Assembly: GCA_004151065.3 (NCBI GenBank)
Contig: NWUY0300036104.1
Location: forward strand, 13,976-34,682
DNA length: 20,707 nt
Reading direction: 5' to 3'
Origin: Larix sibirica
Taxonomy: Eukaryota > Streptophyta > Pinopsida > Pinales > Pinaceae
Part shown: piece after piece, positions 8,285 to 18,688 of the stretch
Layout: each line of letters begins with the position of its first letter
How positions within the stretch are numbered: position 1 is the stretch's first letter
Made by a program: the position numbers and the translations under genes
The notes under the pieces: generated by a model
Told to the model about the DNA's origin: nothing
What the model saw: the letters and a program-made list of their open reading frames with translations, nothing else
Databases searched by the model: none

Positions 8285-9765
8285 AAGGAGTGTAGCATCA
8301 TCAATATATCACGTTTTTTTCAATGATGGAGTGACAAATTACTATGGAGAGATCCATCCAAAATACAGACTGAGTTAATGGAATGACAAGCTAAGTTAAT
8401 GCCAAAAATTGAGTGTGTTAACAGAAATTTTGTAAAATGATGGTCCATCAATTGCCTTTTGGATACATGTCTTCATAGGTCATGTTAAAGTATTTCAATG
8501 ATAGCATAATGATTAATGGATTTCACACACTAACTTAAACCTGACATCAATAGGTTATCTGAAAAGAGCATGTAATTGTAGGTTATAGGAATAAATGATA
8601 TAACAATAGGCCAAAAGAACAAAGATGATGTGACTAAAATACTACATTTGTGTTAAGCCCATACCAATAACCTCCATTCATTTTCGTTACATTAATTATA
8701 GTTATGCCAGGGTATTATTATTGCTTTCTAGCCTCCTTTGTCTCTTATATATACATCAAGGACACTATTTTGAAGGATCATCGCATCTTGTACATTTGAT
8801 ATATTGTAATAGGAGGTTTCCGCTTAGAGAGGCTTCTTATTCATTCACACTTTCACTCAATTTTGGCATGGAATTACTAAATTTGGTCTATTTTACTCTT
8901 ATTTAGCTATTTGCTACATAACATTTGGAATCAATGAAAATGATACTTGGTTTGACTCCTTTAAATAAGCCATCTTACCATATCCACTCCTTTTTTCCAT
9001 CATTACATCCACATGGGAATTCTCTTGGTTGTTTTAGTAAAGAGAGAATTACATTGGGTAGAAATTTCAATTTTAGTTTGTTATATTTTTAGAGTTACAA
9101 GCTATATAAGTTAGGGTTTTGTTTTGTCCTCAAACTACTCCTAAACATGCGGTTTTGGTAAGACAATCATAAATGAATACTTCAAGCTCTATATTGAGTT
9201 CTATTTGTACTAATAGATATAAGACCAATTACTTTCTTCATGTTAAAAAGTTATATATGTTAATAATATTGGAAAAATGGCATTTCGTACAAAGTTGCTC
9301 ACCTCAAACACACCAAAAACAACAGGTTTTGGTGGCTAAAACCTAACTTCCTCTTAAATACTTAAAATTACATGAGATTTGTGGGAGTATGAAGTAGACA
9401 TATCATTCTATCATAATACAAAATTTTAGACTCTTTAGTGGAGTGAAATTGGACTTACATTAATTACAATAACATCTAGTAAAGCAAACCCCATAGCAAT
9501 ATTTTACAACGGTTATAAGGAGAGACAAAGTTAAGAATTTTATTTTTTATTTTTCACCAACTATGTTTCTAGGCTAGATACATATACTAACATCTATAAA
9601 CATAGAGATTTGTGATTCGATGGGAAAATTTATGGGTGGGAACCATGCATGCAAAGAATGTAGGTGTGGTCATTGTTGGATGATATTATACACCGTTATT
9701 TCTAACTAGAAACCAATATCCTATTAGACAAAATCTATTTATGGGTTTTGTTTTTTATGTACCCT
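8285..9765. other. AT-rich stretch, no gene; possible degraded LTR sequence
   Basis: There is no long reading frame and no coding similarity. A part near 8650-8870 has LTR-like traits: a TGTTAAGCCC start, a TATATATA box at about 8746, a later CACTTTCACTCA, and TTTTGGCATGG where a primer-binding site might lie. No second LTR or target duplication supports it. The whole stretch may belong to the 5' part of the gypsy element whose gag remnant begins near 10155. Confidence 0.3.
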
Positions 9766-9769
9766 AGAG

Positions 9770-9785
9770 TATATCAGAACCCCCA
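9770..9785 (+). other. Degenerate initiator-tRNA primer-binding-site-like sequence
   Basis: TATCAGAACC at 9772-9781 differs at one position from the end of the plant LTR-element primer-binding site TGGTATCAGAGCC, complementary to initiator tRNA-Met. The leading TGG is not conserved. It lies about 380 bp upstream of the gag frame, a plausible distance. The sequence before it does not end in a clear LTR CA, so the call is weak. Confidence 0.25.
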
Positions 9786-10154
9786 TGTTAATCCTTGATA
9801 CCATACTTAGATATCCATTGTATGTATCTATGATGAACCAAGAAAAACAACTGCAGATATCACTCCCATGTACCTAGAAATTAATTAGTTCAGCTAAGGG
9901 TATGGTAAACTCTCCTTAGTTGGAGTCATGAAAGATCATATGAGCAATACTGTTGGAAACCCAATGACCTATCAAATATTTATAGAGCCTAATACTCTCT
10001 TATCCATAAGACCTTGCAAAACCTTAGCCCAATATGTATAGACATAGTATCCCAAATGTGAATTCGAAAAGGGATTATAAGGCTCATCGTTGACACAATA
10101 AGAGAATGAAAAAGTGCAATTTAAAGTGTCCAAATGGAAGAGAAAACATCGAGC

Positions 10155-11491
10155 ATGGAATTTACAATGTCAAAGAAGGTTGACATCCTAAATATGGTAA
10201 GTAAAATAGAATTCCAAAAATTATAATATGATCTTAAAGAGATGGAAATCAAAGATTATCTCAAAGAGATGGAAATCAAAGATTATCTCAAAGTGATGGG
10301 AAGCAAAGATAGTCTCAAAGACATAAAGGAGGAACTTATGAAGGATATAAAAAGTTTTATTATCATAAATTATCCTTCTTAAGAAAAGAATAAGGAGAGC
10401 AAGAAGATTGAGTCTCTGTCACATATATAGAACAATTTAACACATTTGGAGAACAAGAGGATTGAGTCCCAAACACTTGATTAGCCATCCCTCCAAGATC
10501 TAAGCCACCAGAGTTTCAACCTAGGACCAAGCAACTTCTTCATTCCCACGATTGATATGAGGAATCTTGATGGTATTGAACCCACAACATGGATATTCTA
10601 GATGGGCGCTTTTTTTATCTACACCAAGTGCCAACTCTCAAAAAAGTAATTATTGCATCCTTATATTTAAAGCCTAATAAATTTATGTGCTATCGATGGC
10701 TTTGTGAACGCAAAAATCACTCTATTGTCTCTCGGTCCATTTTTACAAATGAAGTTATAGCACACTAAGGACTTATTATAAGCAACAACTCCTTTATCCG
10801 ATTAACAAACCTTGGGCAAAGAGGTCTAGTTATGAAGCACATTCTACAATTTCAAAAGTTTAAGTCTTAAAGTGAATGATCTTCCAAAGGATACATTTTT
10901 GGATCTATTTATGGGTACTTTAAGGAGAGAATTCAACATGAGGTGCATCTCTAGGATAAAAAATCCATGAATAATTATTTCATTATGGAGAATATAGTTG
11001 AAAGCAAAAATATGAATACCAATAGGGTTGCCACCAACACCTACAGAGAGCACATTGTTCCCACTCTTAACCTCACTCAATGTATAATGTTGACAACTCG
11101 GAAAATGGATGAAATAAGAGCAAAGGGACTATGCTTTAATTGTGACAACAAGTATAGTAAGGATCATAAGTACATCGGGAATAAATTATTCTACATAGAT
11201 TGTGAAGAGGAAGAAGATCAAGAAATAGATAGTCTCAATGTATAGAACTAGAAGATACTACTCCAACCATCACTTCTCATGCACTTACTATCATTATCAC
11301 TCAAACTCTCAAGATAGAAAGATATATCAAAAGGAAAATTGAATTTGTGTTGATTGATTCTAATAGCACCCATATCTTCATTATTTGAGAATTAGCTAAA
11401 CTTCTCAATTGCTTTATATATCCAACAACTGATTTCCAATAAATGATTATAGATGGAGGTATTGTAAATTGTTCAAGCAGGTGCCATAATA
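10155..11491 (+). pseudogene. Ty3/gypsy gag-protease remnant
   Basis: The remnant begins at an ATG at 10155 with Lys/Glu-rich repeats, followed by a plant gypsy-type capsid region: IPTIDMRNLDGIEPTTW (about 10545-10595), FFYLHQVPTLKKV (about 10611) and RWLCERKNHSIVS (about 10694). Next comes a nucleocapsid knuckle, GLCFNCDNKYSKDHKY (11126-11173), whose last Cys is Tyr. Last is a retropepsin-like motif FVLIDSNSTHIF (active site at 11356-11364, DSN where DSG is expected). Gag forms the virus-like particle and the protease matures it. At least three frameshifts (near 10605, 10862 and 10930) and many stops inactivate it. The frame is cut inside the protease at about 11491 by the tail of LINE-C; no gypsy reverse transcriptase or integrase appears in the window. 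Confidence 0.75.
10236..10316 (+). repeat. 27-bp tandem repeat in gypsy gag (9-residue unit)
   Basis: Two identical 27-bp units (10236-10262 and 10263-10289) and a third with several changes (10290-10316) encode KEMEIKDYL, KEMEIKDYL and KVMGSKDSL in the gag frame. A fourth, partial unit starts at 10317. The unit length is a multiple of three, so the frame is kept. The composition suggests a charged helical or coiled-coil region at the gag N-terminus. Confidence 0.8.
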
Positions 11492-11787
11492 TTTTTTTAT
11501 AACTAAAATGGGTAATTGAATTAAAAATAAAAAATAAGCCGTGACTGAAAGCCAAACCGACAAGATACAAAAATCGTGAATCCAACATCAAAGAGTTGCA
11601 AGTAACAAAAGTTTGACTATGAGTGACTTCTCTGTCAAAAGCCAAGATATGGTCGCCATCTGGAAAGTTCTACTGGCTGCAACTGGATTGAGAATATCTA
11701 TACCTCAAAATCAATAACAACAATCAACAATGTTGTGCGGACAATAACACTTTATGTGAGAACTCAAGGGATATGATGATAATCTCT
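11491..11787 (-). other. LINE-C 3' UTR and A tail
   Basis: About 300 bp follow the ORF2 stop on the minus strand. They end in T-rich sequence, then ATTACCCATTTTAGTTAT and seven A, a form common to plant L1 3' ends. A 114-codon minus frame (11301-11645) crosses the junction with the gypsy remnant and is an accident of the insertion. Confidence 0.6.
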
Positions 11788-14700
11788 TTAATTGTTGGAG
11801 AATTCAATTATCCCAGGGTTGAGACTAGTGCCATTGTTAGCTTCCAAATCGGCTTCATGATTTAAATTCCTTAGAATATGGAATGCACAAAAATGAACGA
11901 ATGTACTTGTGATTTGTTGAATGCGTTGAATAATTCTTTATAGAGCCAGATTGTTGAAGTCGACCTTCGAATTGAGGGCTTTGATGACTATAAGAGAGTC
12001 CCCGAACACCTGTAATTTATCAATCTTTTGATATTTAGTGGTATGGCAACATTTTAGCAAAGCTAAGGCTTCTATTGTGTTATTTGAGCATATTCTCAGG
12101 CCCCATATGTATTTCATTCTTAGCGCTCCTCCAATTGACCACAAAAATCCCCCTGCTCCTGCTACTCCAGGGTTTCTTTTGGATGCACCATCGGAATGTA
12201 AGCTGTCCATGGCTTGGTTATTTCTCCAATCTTGAAATTCAGAATTAGAGAGTCTAATTTGCTAGGATGGAAGGTATTGCGGGCGGGGATTTTTACTAGG
12301 ACTTGGAAGAGTGGTTCCAATCCAGCTCAATTCCATTGTGTTGAGCTTTACATCTGTATTGGAGTTGGAGGAGTTTAAGCATTCGATCAACAGTCCTTTG
12401 GCTTGTCCAACAATTTGCAAAGGTGTGTAATGTGTTTCATGGAAAATAGCCTTGTTCATTGCGATCCAGATTTTCCAACAGGTGAATTTGGGGATGGAGA
12501 TCCAAATTTGAAGACAAACATCCTTATTGGAAAGAGGTGTGGGATAACAGGATTTCCACTCCTCGAAAAGGTGAGTGGTGGTATCAAAAGAAGGCATGAC
12601 TAAGTTGAGCTCATGAAGCATGTGAGTCCAAACTAGTTTGGTGAAGTGGCAATTTAGAAAAAGGTGATCTAGAGTTTCGGTGTTCTTGCGACAGAGGGGA
12701 CACAAATGGGGCCCAATGATTCCTCTTTTGGTGAGGTTATCACCGATGAGCATCTTCCGATGAATAAGAGTCCAAATGAAAAAGTTAATTTTGGGGAGTC
12801 CAAATGGATTCCAAACAAGCTTCCATAGACTTTTTCTTGCAGCGCCGAGAGCTTGAAGGGCATTGTATCTGATAACAGAGGTGTAGCTACCTTTTAGTCC
12901 CCATCCTCGTTCATCTTTGGCCAGGAGATGAATGGAAACATATCCTTTCAGTTTGTCAATAAGGAAGATTTTGGCAGGTTCAAGATTAGCTGGGTGGCAA
13001 CGTTCTTCCAGCTCTGCCAATTGCCGTAGCTATCCCAAGAGGTGAAGTCGCTCAGGGATATAATTCCATGTTGAATGAACCAATGTGCAATATCCTGTAA
13101 GTCAAGAAAATTTTGCATCGCTATGTTTCCCATTATCTTGTCTGTGATGATATTAATATTCCTTCCATCACGTGGTACCCAAAAAAGTTCTCGTGAAAAT
13201 AACTCCCATGCTACTTTGCACAAGGAGCAGGTTATAGTTCCGTTGGAGGTCGGCTTAGAATCAAGGCATCTCAAATTGCTTCCTTGCAAGTATTTATTTC
13301 TTAGCACTTGACTGACTCGGTGATGTCAATTATGAAGAATTTGCCACAGGAGTTTTCCATCCATCGCCAAGTTTTCCTGGAAGGGGTCGCAAATTTGGAG
13401 GCCTCTCGAGAATTTTGGCTGCTTAATGATCCCCCAATTCACCAAGTGGATTTTATTTTCATTGTTTTTTCCTCCAGCCCAAAGGAAGTCTCTCAGGAAC
13501 TTGCTGATCTATTCTAACACTCCTTTTGGTGCTAGGAGGATGGAGAATTGGTAAATAGGTAATGTAGAGAGGACATAATTCACAAGAATCAATTTTCCGG
13601 CTTTGTTGAGCCAATATCCTCCCCATCTTCTTTTCTTGCTTTTGATTTTGTTAATCGTATCATCCCAGGTTCCTGATTTTGGGTGCCCTTGTGTAATTGG
13701 GAGACCTAAATAGGTGAATTTATCCCAATGATTATGGAATTTGATTCCAAGAATTCTGCTAATGTTGGCTGCTGAGATGTTGTTTAGATTCTAGCTGTAG
13801 ACAACGCTTTTATGTAAGTTTATCTTGACTCCAGTGGCATTGCAATACCAATTCAGATTTTGCTTAAACCTTCGGGAAATGATGGAGGAGCTTCCACCTA
13901 AAAGGACGAAATCATTGGCAAAGAGGGTGTGATTGAGGGGAATGGAGTTAGAGGTTAGGTGGAGGCTCGGTAGGGAGCTTGTGCTCAGGTTTGAATTCAA
14001 TTTTCGACTGAGAGAGTTTTCCAGGATAATGTACAGGAAGGAGGACAAGGGACATCCTTGTCAAATACCATGCGTGGCTTGGGAGAAATCAGTGGGACGA
14101 CCATTTATTAAAGGAGCGATCTAGGGTCCACTAATGTAGGTTGAGACCCAACTAATAAAGGTCTCCCCAAAACCAAATCATTTCATAACTTTAAAGAGTA
14201 ATGAGTGCTTGACGCGATAGAAAGCATTGGCCATGTCAAGCTTGACTAACATACCTTTTTCTTTGCAAGTCTTGCTGGAGTGGATTGCTTCCTATACAAG
14301 AATGACATTATCAAGAATCTGTCTCCCTTCCAGGAAGCTGCATTGATTGTCTAAGATAATTTTGTTGAGCAAGGACTTCATTCTATTCGCCAGCATCTTG
14401 GAAATTATCTTGTAAGAGGAATTGCACAATGAAATCGATCTGAATTTGTTGAAGGAATTGGGGTTGGTTTCTTTAGGGATAAGAAACAGGAAGGTGGAAT
14501 TCGTGCAATCGTCGATCTTTGCATTTGAGTAGAAATTCCTTATCATTCTCATGAAATATTTTTTGATATACTACCAGCATGCTTTGTAAAAGTGTATTGA
14601 ATAGCCATCTGGTCTGGGTGCTTTGTCAGATTCAAATGAATGAATGGTGTAAATACTTCCTTCTCAGAGAAGGGTCTGTGTATGTCAGCATTGTCTTCCA

Positions 14701-15569
14701 GCTTGATACTCTTTGTGATGTGCTCAAGAAGGATTGACTCCCCTTCTTCATCACTGTTGTTGACTTCTGTGTATAGATTGGAGAAATGACTATGCGCTGC
14801 GTTTTTGATATTGGCTTGTCCCTTGACTGTCGTGTCGTTCTCTAGTTTAATTTTTGCAATGTAATTGATGAAGTGCCCGACTTTGAATTGTTTGTGGAAG
14901 TAAGTGGTGTTCTTATCGCCAACTTTGAGCCAAGTGCTCTGAGATTTCAATCTCCAATATTCTTCTTCGCTGCGGAACGCATGGTAGGCATTGGACTGAT
15001 GCGTGACCTCATCATGGAGCATGGAGAATTCAATTGGATGATCCCCCATTGCAATTTGAAGTTGTTCTAAATCACCAATAGCTTTCTTTCTGGGATTAGA
15101 GGGGGGAGGACAATTGGATTTGGCCCATTCCTTAAGGGATTTTTTGGTAATGATAAGTTTCTGTTCCCATACGTATCTTGGGGATCCTAAGATGGGGGTT
15201 CTCCATGCTTTGTCTAGAGTGCTCCAGAAGCTTGTGTGATTTATCCATTGGGGGATAACCCTAGAAGGAATTGGTCCAATATCTTCATTATACTGAAAAT
15301 GGAGTTGTATTGGCTTGTGATCCGAGACTAGATTTACCATAATATTTGAGAAGATGGTCTGTGTATCATTCATGAGACTGCTTTGAACGAGAAATCTGTC
15401 CAGCCTGGACATAATGTTTCCTTTGCCTAATCTCATATTGGACCAAGTATATTTCCCTTTCTTGGGTTTGATATCGATGGGGTCCCAAGTTTGGATTAGG
15501 GATTCTACTTGAGATTTGAAGGTGTCCTTTGTAGCGAGTCCTCCCTTTTTTTCTGAAGTGGAGAGGTTT
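11788..15569 (-). pseudogene. LINE-C ORF2: endonuclease C-part, reverse transcriptase, zf-RVT, RNase H
   Basis: The domains, in order on the minus strand, are: endonuclease end (SRLDRFLVQS and VSDHKPIQLHF, about 15405-15300); linker with STWLKVGDKNTTYFHKQ (about 14940-14890); and RT with KFRSISLCNSSYKIISK (about 14440). Motif A reads KLDMANAFYRV (14211-14243), motif B reads QGCPLSSF after a TGA (about 14070), and motif C reads FANDFVLLG (about 13922-13896). Next are FTYLGLPIT, a zf-RVT zinc finger CPLCRKNTETLDHLFLNC (12649-12702) and an RNase H (DGASKRNPG at about 12192, then NNTIEA and GDS), ending with HILRNLNHEAD and a stop at 11788-11790. Few stops and one clear frameshift (near 14635) break it, so it decayed less than LINE-A. 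Motif C has Asn in place of a catalytic Asp (13914-13916), so the reverse transcriptase is inactive. Confidence 0.85.
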
Positions 15570-15574
15570 GCATA

Positions 15575-16200
15575 AAAGTGAAGATGAGTATTAAGGAGAC
15601 TATGAGACTATCTAAGTGGGAGGCCAAGGATGTGCAAGCCAAGATGGATGAGAGGGGAGTCCTTCAGGATTGCGGAATTAACACTACCCCAAAAAATATA
15701 GGACTAGGAAGACTAAGATAAGGGAATGCCAATATTCCAGAGAGCTGGCAAAGCCCACATGAAGGCTCTTTCAAGTTGAATTTTAATGGAGCATCGAAGG
15801 GAAATCTAGGATTAGCTGGATTTGGGGGTGTCATTATAAATCATCAAGGTGAAATAGTGGGCATCTTATGGGGAAACATTGGGGAAGCAACCAATAATAT
15901 GGCAGAGCTAGATGGGCTGATAAACAATATTTGATTTGTGCTAAGGAAGGAATGGACCCGAACAATCATTGAAGGGGACTCTCAGATCATAATTAACATG
16001 GCTTCAAGGATACAATCGTGGACAACAGTCACCAAAGTAGGGAAGAATTGGCATTTAGAAAAAATCCAAAACCAACTTGTAGAATTATTGCCCAATGCCC
16101 TGACATTCGTCTTCAGCCATGTCAAGAGGAAAGCAACAAGTTGGGATACTATGTGGCTAATCATGGGATCAAATAAAGGTTATCCATTAAGGAATTAAGG
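15575..16200 (+). pseudogene. LINE-D ORF2 C-terminal part: RNase H domain
   Basis: A linker rich in Lys/Glu (KWEAKDVQAKMDERG, about 15620) leads to an RNase H fold of the plant LINE/retroelement type: FKLNFNGASKGN (from about 15770), NNMAELDGL (about 15895) and IIEGDSQIII (about 15965), then HVKRKA (about 16120). A frameshift near 16145 moves the last motif (YYVANHGIK) into another frame. The first catalytic Asp is Asn (15785-15787), whereas the Glu and second Asp positions remain. RNase H would degrade the RNA strand of the RNA-DNA hybrid during insertion. Stops at about 15713 and 15932 also break the frame. Confidence 0.75.
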
Positions 16201-17221
16201 TGGGAAGAGATCGAGGAAGGAGAGCTCCAAACCAGATGTCGAATCCTCATATCCAAAGACATGCAGGCCCCAGACGCAGGTGTAATTACAAACACGAGGC
16301 CACATGCAATGCAAGACGTGGCGGGAGAAGGAGGAGAGGAGGTGTCACATTATGGTACACCACCTAGCGACAATTTGGTTGATTAATTGTTTGTGCATGA
16401 GAGGATGATGGTATAATGCGGTAAAGGTTGAAGGAGGGATGCGACATTGAAATGGAGGTGATAGGATGAGAAGGGATATCAATGAAGAGAAGGCTCGAAT
16501 GCTGCAAAATACCATGGTGACGAATGAGACGTATATCACATAAGTGATAGCCAACAGAGAGGAGGTAGTGATGGGATAAGAGGATGAGGAAGGCATTAAA
16601 CTCGACCTTAATTGCAGTCTAGAAGCAATGATGATAGCTTCTAATGATATCAATGCAGGAGAGAGGTTCGACAAGTATATAAAGAAATAGGTAGTGAAAG
16701 CAAAGGTGTTGAAGCAATCAGAGGCTCTGTGGGTACAAAGAAATCTTGACGCAGTCATAATGGCCCCCTGCCAATGCTTGTGAAGTCATCATGGGGGGAG
16801 AGGATGCAACGAGTGGAGGGTTTAGGACAACGTTCATGAGGATGAACTTATGGAGGGTATCCCTCCTCACATTGATGGAACAATCTCAATTATGGAGGAA
16901 GAAGAGAAGCATAGGAGGGTGGAATAGCATGACATGGAAACAAGGTTGAACCCTTATTGGATTATGAGGAAGTTGTTGGCGAGAACCATGATGGAGAGAG
17001 AAATATTTGGTGACCTAGTTACGTAGGTCCTAACCAATCTCAAAGAATATCTGCTGAGAAGCTTGGTGGACATGGAGGGGGTCCTGGGCTTGGCCAAAGC
17101 ACCGTTCAGTAGAAACATTGTGGATGCAGATTCGCCTCCAACTGGCCCTGTTCAACCGTCACCAGACAATTAGGACAATCGTCCGAAGGGAGTAACGTCG
17201 TTTGCGGCTGGTGAGGGGTAA
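16201..17221 (+). pseudogene. LINE-D: reading frame after RNase H, unknown function
   Basis: After RNase H a frame continues (WEEIEEGELQTRCRILISKD from 16201) into a Gly/Glu-rich stretch ending at a stop near 16381. A second frame then runs from ATG 16466 to TAA 17219-17221 (251 codons) with eight internal stops and otherwise protein-like composition: acidic and helical, rich in Glu, Met and Lys, with a Pro-containing tail (SPPTGPVQPSPDN). Each stop is TAA, TAG or TGA, one C-to-T or G-to-A change from a sense codon. Plant L1-type elements usually end soon after RNase H, so this is a C-terminal extension or a third frame. I recognise no domain. Chance openness is possible but unlikely, given the stop spacing and the abrupt end of coding composition at 17221. 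Confidence 0.45.
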
Positions 17222-17638
17222 GAGTTATGCTATGTTGTTTAGTTTTTTGGGTCTCGTTTTGGTTCATGTTGCTCGGGTGGGGTATATTTCAGATGAAGGA
17301 ATTGTAATGGCCTGGAGCTGAATATATGGGTTGTTTTGTCTTGGGAAGGTGTCAAGTCCGTGCAATGGCTTCTTACGGTCGTGCCCTGCTTATGTTAGAA
17401 TCCTACGAGGATACTTTGGCATACCTTTGGGAAAATTGAAAATGTATAGTGTCATGGGGTTTGGGATTTGAAAATTCAGTGATGATGTGGGATCTGGGAC
17501 GCAATGAGAGGGATAATCTGGGGAGAGAGAAGGATCAACAAGCAAGAGGTCTGAGAAGACCAATTTTTGTAATACTATGTACAATTACCTTTTTTTGAAT
17601 TTTAATAGAAAGTTACCAATCTTACTCACAAAAAAAAA
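17222..17638 (+). other. LINE-D 3' UTR and A tail
   Basis: About 400 bp of G/T-rich sequence follow, ending in TTTTTGTAATACTATG, then TTTTAATAGAAAGTTACC and an A tail. This closely resembles the usual 3' ends of plant L1 elements (a TTTTGTA...TTTAATGAAA-type ending). Confidence 0.65.
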
Positions 17639-18148
17639 GTGAGTCCAATCCCACATTAGAGAGAAGAATTAAAATAAAGTAGCATCAACAATAGGATATT
17701 TCTGGATGCATATCCAAAAAGATAATGTCATCCCTGGTACTTGCCTTCGATTTAGTGAATTTTTATTTTGGATGGGCAGAGGTAGGGGGTGACGTGGTTT
17801 GTTGGAATTCTAAGAGGGTGCACTAATGGAAGGTTGCTTTTCTTTGACTCTGATTTTTTAGAATGTGCATAAGAGATAATAGATGCATTAGTTGATTTAT
17901 CCATAGGAATTCATTGTCTGGGATGAGATATTTCCCAACCAACAACTAGTTGGTAAGGTGGGTTAGTTTTTTCATTCCAACCATCGTTATCTTGATTGTA
18001 AGGGATATTAACAATGTTGGGATGTGGCAGTATCAATGGTGGGGCCGGCATTACAAGTTGTAGGACTGCTTTCCCACTTAGAGATATATGGATGGTCTAT
18101 GCGAGCTTATTAAACTCATACGAGTTAAAATCAAAATGCATAGAGAAC
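17639..18148. other. Intervening stretch without recognisable gene
   Basis: There is no long frame with coding character and no repeat match in the window. It may hold the downstream part of the minus-strand frame at 18149-18688, but too many stops occur to follow it. Confidence 0.4.
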
Positions 18149-18688
18149 CTAATTATTTTCGTTGTCCCCTCCTACACATTATGTTGGGTCTGTGTCTCTA
18201 CTCCCTTCTTGATCTTCTTGATCCTCTGCTAAAGAAACTAATCTAGCAACATAATAGTAATCATTACATTCCATTTATTGTCGTGTAGATGAAAAGAAGA
18301 GTTGAACACAAGCATATTTACGACTATTCATGTCTGCCATCAAATGCCAATTAAATAGTTTGATTGGTGGGAAGGGATTAGAGACTGGTAGATTCCATTG
18401 GTTGTGTAGGGGAAGAGTATTTGCACTAAAGATATTAAAATAAATTTTGTATATAATCATGGCTTCAATATGTACATTGATGCAGGGTGAACTATCAAGG
18501 GGGAATGCAACACTCATATAGGTTATCCTCTTGAGGGATCTTACCCATATGGATGGGTAATTTAAGGGAGGCTCAGGTTGACATAGGCACATAAATAAAT
18601 GAATACTTAAACTCAATATAAGAAACCAAGGCCAAAATTTTGATAATAAATCATTTATTCGAAATATGCATGAAAAATCACCGCTTGC
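18149..18688 (-). pseudogene. Unrecognised protein remnant
   Basis: On the minus strand one frame is open from 18688 to a TAA at 18275-18277 (about 137 codons). It continues in the same frame for 31 codons to a TAA at 18179-18181 and about 9 more to a TAG. The first part is hydrophobic and aromatic (SKFWPWFLILSLSIHLF), possibly one membrane-spanning or buried segment. The middle is rich in Pro, Trp and Asn (NQWNLPVSNPFPPIKLFNW). The end is acidic (SLAEDQEDQEG). No start codon is certain: ATG occurs at about 18592 and an upstream stop lies at 18689-18691. I recognise no family; it may be a transposon-encoded protein or an exon remnant. Both internal TAA codons are one transition from CAA. Confidence 0.35.

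Larger units (their letters stand above)
11491..15569 (-). mobile_element. L1-type LINE (LINE-C), 5'-truncated, with 3' UTR and A tail
   Basis: A minus-strand LINE extends from the endonuclease domain (broken at about 15569) through reverse transcriptase, zf-RVT and RNase H, ending in a short A tail (T run at 11492-11498 on the plus strand). ORF1 and the first part of the endonuclease are missing, as in 5'-truncated target-primed insertions. It is inserted into, or joined to, the gypsy protease at its 3' side. At its 5' side it abuts LINE-D head to head. Possible target duplication remnants GTGCCATAAT (11481) and TTGCATAAAA (15568) are too different to be trusted. Confidence 0.85.
15570..17638 (+). 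mobile_element. L1-type LINE (LINE-D), strongly 5'-truncated, with A tail
   Basis: A plus-strand LINE begins in the linker before RNase H and runs through RNase H, a long extra reading frame, a 3' UTR and a nine-base A tail (17630-17638). Its RNase H differs clearly from that of LINE-C, so the two are different families and not parts of one transcript. The 5' truncation point coincides with the 5' truncation of LINE-C. A possible short duplication is AAAGTGA (15575-15582 and 17635-17642), but it overlaps the A tail and is not decisive. Confidence 0.8.

Noticed and set aside
8652-8870. Solo LTR
   Set aside because: TATA-like and terminal-like sequences exist, but no target duplication, second copy or clear primer-binding site was found. 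It is kept only as a remark in the region entry.
11301-11645. Minus-strand 114-codon frame
   Set aside because: It crosses the junction between gypsy protease (plus strand) and the LINE-C 3' UTR, and is open by chance.
12038-13517. Several plus-strand frames of 65-78 codons
   Set aside because: All lie opposite the LINE-C zf-RVT and RT C-terminal coding sequence on the minus strand.
15530-15540. GCGAGTCC near the LINE-C end compared with GTGAGTCC after the LINE-D A tail as a target duplication
   Set aside because: The first lies inside LINE-C coding sequence about 35 bp from the junction and differs by one base. It does not flank LINE-D.
16345-16758. Minus-strand 137-codon frame
   Set aside because: It is opposite the LINE-D extension. 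It is open mainly because the plus-strand frame is rich in codons whose complement lacks stops, and it has no motif or neighbour support. It should still be compared with the plus frame if a consensus is built.
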